This document shows positions 56,724-64,000 of a stretch of 64,000 nucleotides of DNA, in pieces; within the stretch, counting starts at the first letter, position 1, and each line of letters opens with the position of its first letter. Below the pieces are notes generated by a model, which saw nothing but the letters and a program-made list of their open reading frames with translations, was not told the DNA's origin and searched no databases. A program made the translations under genes and the position numbers. This stretch comes from Talpa occidentalis. Its lineage: Eukaryota; Chordata; Mammalia; Eulipotyphla; Talpidae. The DNA is taken from positions 35,080,329 to 35,144,328 of the forward strand of contig NW_023601212.1 in NCBI RefSeq assembly GCF_014898055.3, read 5' to 3'.

Positions 56724-58788
56724 TGTTTGGACCTAAGTAAGTAAGAGGATAGCAGGAATGATGCATTGTAGAATTTCATGGGCTTCAAGGACTTTACCTT
56801 TTTTCTCTTTGCTTTTTTCACTGAAATGCTACCTGTTCTTCAAAGCCCTGATGAAATATGTTCTATTCCACAGAACATTTACTCCTTTCTTGGATTACTT
56901 ATAAATGCATCTTGTTCTGCTGGCCAACACCTTCACATGTGTGAAATAATATACAGTTCCTTTAAGAGTAGACACAAGGTCATATACTTCTGATCACGAG
57001 GAGTAGATGAGTAAATGCTGGGTGAACTTGGATTTGGTGATAAATCTCTCATGATGGGGGAATTTGATACAGTTAGAAGATATACCTCTTACTAGAGGAA
57101 ATTGGGGATGATTGAAGTGAAAATAGGTGAAATCAATAACATTGAAATGTGATGTAAATGTGAGGTCTATTACATTAAGAACAAAGCTAAAGATACCTTA
57201 TTATGGTGTATTAAGAATTAGCAAACATCTTCAAATTATTCTTTTGAAGTTAGTGTGTCTATAGGACATGCTCCATTAAAGTCAAATGGATGCTGCAAAT
57301 ATTGAGGAAATCATAGAATTTTAGACCTTCCCTTATATGGGGAATTCCTATGAAAAGAGCAAGGATGCAAATATATAAATTATGCCATATTTGGAAGGTC
57401 TCCACTCTTTATCCAAACACATATTTGTCTTCTTAAAAGTGAACTCTAATACTGACAACAAACCATGGGTATGAACATTTTACAGATGGGAAAACAATAA
57501 AAATGAACTTTTGGATCATTATTTCTATGCCAAAGTTTGTAAAATGACCATGAAAAAGCCTTCCAAATTTGATTTATAGTGAAAATATAAATGAAACTTT
57601 CAGGAGTGAATATTTTTTCTATAAATTATTCTAGCTATTTCATATTTCATAGCTCTACTGACAGCTAATTCACTGGAGACAATTTGAAAATAACTTCTTG
57701 TCTTTTTGCTTCTATATATAAAAATCCATAAGCAAAAACTCTCCATTTGCTCTTTTCTAAGGAAGCAGACATAACTATGGCAGATTTATGTAAACCTCTT
57801 CACAAGTTTTAAAAATTGTATTTACCGGCTATTAGTGCAGTCACCATAATTCTGAGCTTATGGAATAATTTTGCCTCATTTTATAAATTTATAAAAGCAT
57901 TATGAGACAAAGTTAAAATGTGTAAGTTATCAGTTAATCAAAAGATTATATCAAATCATTGCTATATATAATTATTTGACAAAGTTCTTCCCTGTAAATA
58001 ATGCTTCAATAAAATTTAACAGTGAGCTACTAAGGGTAGAGAAATGATTGGAATTTAATCAAAATTAATGAAACTCTTATCCATTGAAATTCCTTGTCAT
58101 AGTTGCTTCTGACTTATTGAATCTCTGTGGTGAATGAAACCTGATGAATATTTCTCATTTTCATTGCCACTGATTTTGTGTGTCTCATGTTCCCTACAGC
58201 AGTGATTAATCACCCCCTTTCTGCACTCTCTTCTTAGTGCCCCCCCCTTGAAAGTTATCTAGCATGTGTTTCATTTTCTCAATGAGAAAATAACCTGATA
58301 AATACCTGACAAAAAATCAGGATATAGGGTTTGAGTTTTAAGATCCCATTTTTGGAAAAAATGTACAACTCAAATCCTACAAGATAATTCAATTTCTTTA
58401 TCCAAACACATTAGTTGAGCATCTTAGGATCATTTGATCTATGTTGTGTCTTCCAAAGAAGATAGACTGATAAACCTTTTTCTGTCATAATTTCTGTATT
58501 TGAGAGGTCATCACTGAGAAGTGGAAGAGAAAAATCTAAAATCCATCTTAACCTATTCTTTAATATGCCAAAAATGGTCCAAAGGGTACATTCTAGATTA
58601 TTTACAGTTGTTCTGAATATCTGTGAAGGTCACTTGAGGTGGTAGATTCTAACATTGGCTTTGTTACTAACACTTTGCAATATTTTGTCAAAATGTGTGC
58701 CTGTTAATATCCAAGGTAGAGGGATAGAGGGACATGAATATACATACCATTCCTATCTGGTGCGGGGTTTCTGTCTATCAATGGCAAG

Positions 58789-58792
<4 letters not shown>

Positions 58793-58856
<64 letters not shown>
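58793..58856. repeat. Compound (TA)n(CA)n microsatellite
   Basis: About 19 TA units followed by about 13 CA units. Confidence 0.95.
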
Positions 58857-58857
<1 letters not shown>

Positions 58858-59634
58858 AATCTTTTCATCATAATGTGGAAAATGTAATGGTTGAGAAAGA
58901 TAATAGGGCACAATGGGAGCTTAGGATGGAAAAAGAATAGTAACATTTTTAATTTGTAATTACTCAGACTCACTTTTCAAATTGATGGCAATATAAAAAT
59001 TACCTTGAACTCTATGAACAAGAACTGGCCTGTAGAAATCCAATCTGTTATTAATTATCACCATCCATCTTATAGACACCCTTTCTCATTTATGTAATAT
59101 TTAAGGCACATGATATAGATTATTCAAATTATAAAATGCTTAGGCTTATTTTCTTCAATTATTCCTGAGAGTCTTCTTAGTTGTAAGGCATGGTTTGAAA
59201 AATGTTGGCTTTGATCCTATCAATTTTGGATTGCAGAATATGTTTTAACTCCAAAGAACTGGAAAAAGTAAGACAAGAGAAAGTCACTGCCTATTACTAA
59301 AATTTTAAATTTATTATTAACTGTAAGAAATGATTCTATGACAAGCCTCATTTCAGAAGAGCTGGAAATGTGGTTAAGATTCCTCTCCAAGGGGTTTCAT
59401 AATCACCTCTCCACAGGGCAGCCTTCCTGCAACCCCATCCTTCCTCAGCTGTTCTAATGGTGATGAATACCTCATTTCATGCCATGTTTTAAATGCAAAA
59501 TGTCTTTCTGACTTTCTGAGTTATCTTAGGCAAGGTGAATTAAATGCATTACTCCTTCTAGCTGACTTGGCTCATGGTTGTCAAGTTCATATTGCTATCA
59601 ATTCTGTCAAAGTTGACTAAATGTGCATAATATT

Positions 59635-59760
59635 CATTCAATAAACATTTATTGAGCACTTTCCATGTATAGGACTGTGTATTAACCATTGTAGATGAAA
59701 CCTGTCTTCTGTCATATTCAGGCTTATAAGACACACCAGGTGCTATGGGAGAGAAAGATG
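59635..59760 (+). repeat. MIR/L2-era dispersed repeat, decayed
   Basis: TTCAATAAACATTTATTGAG and GCACTTTCCATGTATAGGAC follow a widespread ancient mammalian repeat pattern. Family not certain. Confidence 0.45.
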
Positions 59761-61114
59761 AAAGGTGCAATGAGGGCAGAGAAAGAGTATTTAAATCTGA
59801 CTGAAATAGTCTCTGAAGAAGTGATGCTTGAGCTTTATCCAGTCTAAAACATATAATTTGGTTGACTGAGGGCATAGTAAGGGTTTTCCACTTGAAATAA
59901 AATATACAATTTTGTCCCTTATTAGCATAGTCAATTAAGAGTTGATGATGGATTGAATGCATCTTGAATATATTTTAATCTGTGTGGTAAAAGAGTCTTT
60001 TTATAACATATTCCACTGCATATTTTAAATTATTGAGTCAAAATAAATAGTGTAGCTGGACATCGCATGGCCTGTGGAAGGAGTTGGACTAGCACTTAAC
60101 AGCCTTTCAATATCGTGCCTGAGTCTATTTTAAATCTTATTAGAGAATCAGCAAGAAAGGTGGATTGATATGGAGGCATAGAGATAAAGATGAATGTGCC
60201 ATAAATTGTTTTTATCTTTCCTGGCTATCTCAAATGTTCATGTTTAGGTCTTGGTCTTTTCTATAAGGTTTTTTTGGGAGGTGAGCTTGAAAGATGAATT
60301 GACTGAGTCGGCACAGGAGAGAGGAAAAGCAAATGCTGCTTGCTAAAAGGCAGCATTAAACAGCTATATAAAATTTACCTGTCCTCTTGGTACATAATAT
60401 ACAGATGTTACTCATTCATTTCTACATTTAGTATATTTGTGTATCAAGCTTCACTGAATCATTTACAATGTGGCCAAACATTCTGTTAGGATCACAGGCT
60501 TATCAGATGTGATCTATGCCTCCATGGAGTTTAGGATTTTGCAGAAAGGCCTGTGTTCACTTTATAAATGGGTGTAATGGATTGTAATTGACTTAGTGAT
60601 TAAAGTATGCTTGGATTAGATGTACAGGAGCACGCAAAGATAGAGAACCAAAAAAGGCTGCTGGCAGGAGGTCATGTCTGAACTGCTTCTTGAAAAGGTG
60701 CAAAGTGGATAGGTATTTAATAGGGTACAAACAGCAGTTTGCAAAGCATAAGCCAAGGCACAGGTGTATGTAGAAGGCTTATCACGGGATGCGCATATAA
60801 TATATGAGTTAGGAGGGAGATTTGCACAAAAGGGGGCATGGTGTGGGGCAGACAGAGACCGAGAAATCCCAAACCATCACACTGAGAAAAAAAGCTTATT
60901 CTTAATACAGGAGGTAAAGGGAGGCATTCAAATTATTAGGGCTTATTCAAATCAAAACATGTTCACAAATATTCATACCAGAATAATTCACAGCAGCCAA
61001 ATGTTGGAAACAGTGCAAACATCCCTCAATTGGACTAATGGATAATCAATATGTGACCAGTCCATCATGGAATATCCTTCAGACACAAAATCATGGATAA
61101 AGAATGAAAATATT

Positions 61115-61398
61115 GGGCATCCCCCGTGGCACAGATTTTGAGCGTTGGAAGGCTGCCCTGTGGAGAAGCTGCCCACAGCCTCTGCATCGCCAGTTTGATC
61201 TCTTGCCGCCTGTGAGGGTCCCACATGACTCTGCAGACCTCTCCTGCCACACCTGCTGCTCCCCTCAGCAGTGTACTTCAGTCCTTCTGCCTGTTCTCCT
61301 CTCCGCTCTGGTTCTGGTGAATTCTCTCACCCTCCCGCACTTCTGACTGTACCCAGTGCTTGTATAAATAAATAAATGAATCTTAAAAAAAAAAAAAG
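61115..61398 (+). mobile_element. tRNA-derived SINE, subfamily A, outer copy
   Basis: GGGCATCCCCCGTGGCACAG head, GTTTGATCTC B box, tail AAATAAATAAATGAATCTT and A-run. With the copy that follows, the pair is flanked by AAAGAATGAAAATATT at 61099-61114 and 61710-61725. Confidence 0.93.
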
Positions 61399-61647
61399 GG
61401 GGCCTCCCCGGTGGCGCAGCAGTTGAGCGCTGGGTTGCGAAGCTGCCCGCAGCCTCTGCAGCGCTGGTTCGATCCCCGGCTGCTCCCCGGCCACCAGAGG
61501 AGGGTCCCACATGGTGCGCAGACCTCTCCTGCCGCCCGCTGCTCCCCTCAGCAGTGTACTTCGGTCCTTCTGCCTGCTCTGCTACCCGCTCTGGCTCTGG
61601 TGAATTCTCTCACCCTCCCGCACTTCTGACTGTACCCAGTGCTTGTA

Positions 61648-61682
<35 letters not shown>

Positions 61683-61709
61683 ATATTTAATTAAAAAAAA
61701 TTAAAAAAA
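61399..61709 (+). mobile_element. tRNA-derived SINE, subfamily A, inserted in the tail of the outer SINE
   Basis: A well-preserved copy: GGCCTCCCCGGTGGCGCAGC (A box), GGTTCGATCCCCGG (B box), CpGs retained, then TATAAATAAATAAAT repeats. It starts inside the A-run of the preceding SINE and has no separate non-A duplication. Good consensus for subfamily A. Confidence 0.95.
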
Positions 61710-62014
61710 AAAGAATGAAAATATTTGAACAAGTGAAAGAAAATAGACCCAAAAGCCACAGAGATGGTATGATTTCATTTATATGGTCTATACTGAATAT
61801 ACAAATTCAGAGACAGGAGATGAGGGAAGAATCAGGAATCAACTGCTTAATGTATGTGGGGGTTACTTTTGGGATGATAATAACATTCTAGAACTAGGTG
61901 GCAACTGCTATTGCACAAAATTGATTCTTCAATAAATCTCTCTGAGCATCAATTTTCAAATGCTCAAAATGATAGGTTTTATGGTATATGTATTTTACAA
62001 CAACAACAAAAAAT

Positions 62015-63425
62015 AGTAAAAATCTACCCTAAAACAAGGGAAGATGGCAGGAACAGTGATGTCATGAGCAGTCATTTAGTTACGGACTTCAAACAGATGT
62101 ATGTGCAAGATTCAGAGGAAGATGCCTGCTATACAGAGTGCACCAGCCACATACTCCTAAAGGCTCTTCCCTCAGAACAGGGGGAACATTTTATGCCTCC
62201 TTTGCGTGCATTGCATTCTGTTAGTGTGGCCACTCAGAGACATTTTTAATGTGGGACTGATGACTGTTATCCTCAGTAGGCATTCAAGAAAGTGACTACA
62301 TGATTATGCTCAAACAGGATCTTAGTGTTCATTCTATCTTTAAATCAATACTTTGTAAATCTAAACTCCCAAGACACCTATTTCCTTAAGTGATCTTTCT
62401 TCATTTTGTTAAAAGGCTATTCTTCATTTTTCAGTTAATGTAGTTTACTTTTCACATTTATTAAGCAGCAAGCCTTTCCCAGTTGCATTATACTTTGCTT
62501 TTTCTTCAAGAACAGTTATTTGCATAGCCGTTTTATTCATGCCGCCTGTTGTCTATTTCAATTCCAGAAGAACTGATGAGTCCTCACGGGACCATGCTAA
62601 CCTAGTATGGTCAGTGTCTGTCTTAGCAATCCATTGAATTCACTAAGCACATGTTAGCCTTAGAATTCCAAATGAAAAGTCAAGGCTCAGGGTAATTGAC
62701 AAGTCATAAGTAGTGTTCACATTCAAGATGGGCGTGGTAGGCAGAACCGGATGAGGTGACTCAGTGACCCTCTCTCCCTGTAGGCTGAGATCTGTCTGCC
62801 AGTTTAGGCCTGATTGTGTAGTGTGAGGTTGTACTTCTGCCTACCTCTTCTCTTTAGCACCTCTTGCCCTTAATGCGAAGACTCTAAAAAGAAACCAAAT
62901 TGGAATTTAGACCTGTGTCCAAAGCCTCATAAGCATCATTCCATAGTAAATAATGATATAATTATAATTATATTTTGGTATATTTAATGAACAATATCAT
63001 AGATGCATCTTCAATTCTGGTTTTCTCTCTGGCTGCTCCCTTGAGTCTTACTTTTCCAGTGTTTAACCTTTGGCAAAGAGAATACTGCTTTCCTGCTTAG
63101 CATGTGAGAGGTGGCATTTTTATTTTTTCTGTGCACATGACATGCATTTAGGTACAGTTTTCAACCCTGAAGGATAAATTTATAGCATATCCCTAAGGCC
63201 AGACCTCTTCCACCAAGGAAAGAGCAGTGGGAAAAATACAAGTGAAATGACCCCTCGCAGCCTGTGATCCTCACCACCAAATCCCTGGAAGCCCATGAAC
63301 TCTCTCTGGGCAATGATCAGACTCAAATGTTCTGAAATTTTAAGAATCTCAGGGTAACACCTGTATTTAAGCCTTGTTCTCACCCCTGGGAAAATCCTGG
63401 GCCTGAAATATGGCAGCAGATTGCA
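62015..63425. other. Unique sequence, no gene seen
   Basis: A 112-codon frame at 61911-62249 starts in L1 tail and shows no family. Nothing else recognised. Confidence 0.45.
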
Positions 63426-63427
63426 CT

Positions 63428-63703
63428 TTTTTTTTTTTTTTTTTAAGATCTATTTATTTATACATGAGCTGGGGTATAGACCAGAGGCACTGGAGGGTGA
63501 CAGAATTCACCAAAGACAGAACAGGGAGCAGAACAGTCAGAGGGACTTGAAAACATTGCTGAAGGGAGCAGCGGGAGAGACAGGAGAGGTCCACTGCACC
63601 ATGTGGGTATCTCCCTGGCCAGCTGGGAATTGAACCAGGGCTGCAGAGGCTGTGGACAGCTTCACAGTGCTGTGCTCAACCCACTGCGCCACTGGGGAGG
63701 CCC
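63428..63703 (-). mobile_element. tRNA-derived SINE, intermediate subfamily
   Basis: 18-base T run, TTTATTTATACATGAGCTGG, body, head with GAATTGAACCAGGGCTGC and CACTGGGGAGGCCC. Possible duplication around TTGCAC/GTGCAC. Confidence 0.92.
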
Positions 63704-64000
63704 AGTGCACATATTAATATCTCCTGCTCCAGCTGCCATTTGTTGAGTTCCCTTACTCTTGTCTTCCCTCAGCACACCTCCTTTCAACTTCTTCCTTGTA
63801 GCATCTTACAAACCCAGGTGGACAGATGAGAATGGTTTTCCGAAGTCTCCATTTGTGCCTTTAGTCCTCTGCATAGAGTCAAGCTGAGGCCTGGCCTTCA
63901 TGCATGAAACACTTGCCTCAGCATTGCTTCCAAATAGCTGAACTTAACCTATTTCTTTAGCTAGCTCTGCACATAAAGGGCTCCACTTCCTGTCCACATA
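63704..64000. other. Unique sequence to window end
   Basis: Nothing recognised. Confidence 0.45.

Larger units (their letters stand above)
55850..60930. other. Long unique stretch with ancient repeats
   Basis: Contains a MIR (56105-56275), a short tandem repeat (56668-56723), a possible L2 piece near 56820-56900, a TA/CA microsatellite (58793-58856) and an old MIR/L2-type motif near 59638-59680. No gene with splice or domain support. Confidence 0.5.
60935..62012 (+). mobile_element. Ancient L1 3' part with two SINEs
   Basis: Plus-strand L1: CAGAATAATTCACAGCAGCC, CATCCCTCAATTGGACTAAT, GAATATCCTTCAGACACAAA before the SINEs; then GATTTCATTTATATGGTCTA, GGGATGATAATAACATTCTA and a final A/AAC-rich tail near 62000. 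Confidence 0.82.

Noticed and set aside
61660..61685. AAAT repeats considered as satellites
   Set aside because: They are SINE tails.
1..64000. CRISPR arrays, operons, riboswitches and prokaryotic signals
   Set aside because: The regular repeats are dispersed retroelements, and the sequence is mammalian. No spacer-repeat structure exists.

Overview
This is a window of non-coding, AT-rich nuclear DNA from a placental mammal. I find no intact host protein-coding gene. The evidence for a mammal is several L1 LINEs with recognisable ORF1 and ORF2 proteins, endogenous retroviral LTRs, an ancient MIR element, a mariner-type MITE and about two dozen copies of a tRNA-derived SINE. The SINE has tRNA-like A and B boxes, AATAAA repeats and a TCTTT-type terminator in its tail ('T+' class). 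I do not recognise it as a primate, rodent, carnivore, pig, horse or ruminant family. A laurasiatherian or other less-studied lineage fits, but the species is unresolved.

Layout: 1-1275 is a plus-strand L1 3' piece. 3128-8856 is the centrepiece: a minus-strand L1 that reaches its 5' UTR (1.5 promoter monomers, each starting near a YY1-like site). It carries an in-frame ORF1-ORF2 fusion made by an internal deletion and a reverse transcriptase whose FADD box reads FADY. About 490 bp of downstream host DNA, including what looks like a terminal exon, was carried along as a 3' transduction inside a 15-bp target-site duplication. 9-33 kb holds older L1 fragments, SINEs, a solo LTR (21.5-21.9 kb) and an 81-bp mariner MITE (27.4 kb). 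35 kb holds a MaLR-like LTR. 38.0-39.6 kb is an L1 with a twin-priming inversion, interrupted by a younger L1.

40493-43354 is a compact class II (betaretrovirus-like, ERVK) provirus on the minus strand. It has two 629-bp LTRs, a Lys-type primer binding site, a polypurine tract and a 6-bp target duplication. Only a broken env lies between the LTRs; gag, pro and pol are absent. 47.0-49.0 kb is a three-layer nest (SINE, then a solo LTR inserted in it, then an L1 inserted in the LTR). 49-64 kb is mostly unique DNA with SINEs, old L1 pieces, microsatellites, and a SINE-in-SINE-tail insertion at 61.1-61.7 kb.

Nothing here works as an operon or pathway. The biology is retrotransposition history: L1 machinery moved itself, the SINEs and probably a host exon, and target-site duplications give the order of events. 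The most useful items for follow-up are the exon-carrying L1 transduction, the env-only provirus and the ORF1-ORF2 fusion L1. All calls come from reading the sequence by eye; no database search was run.
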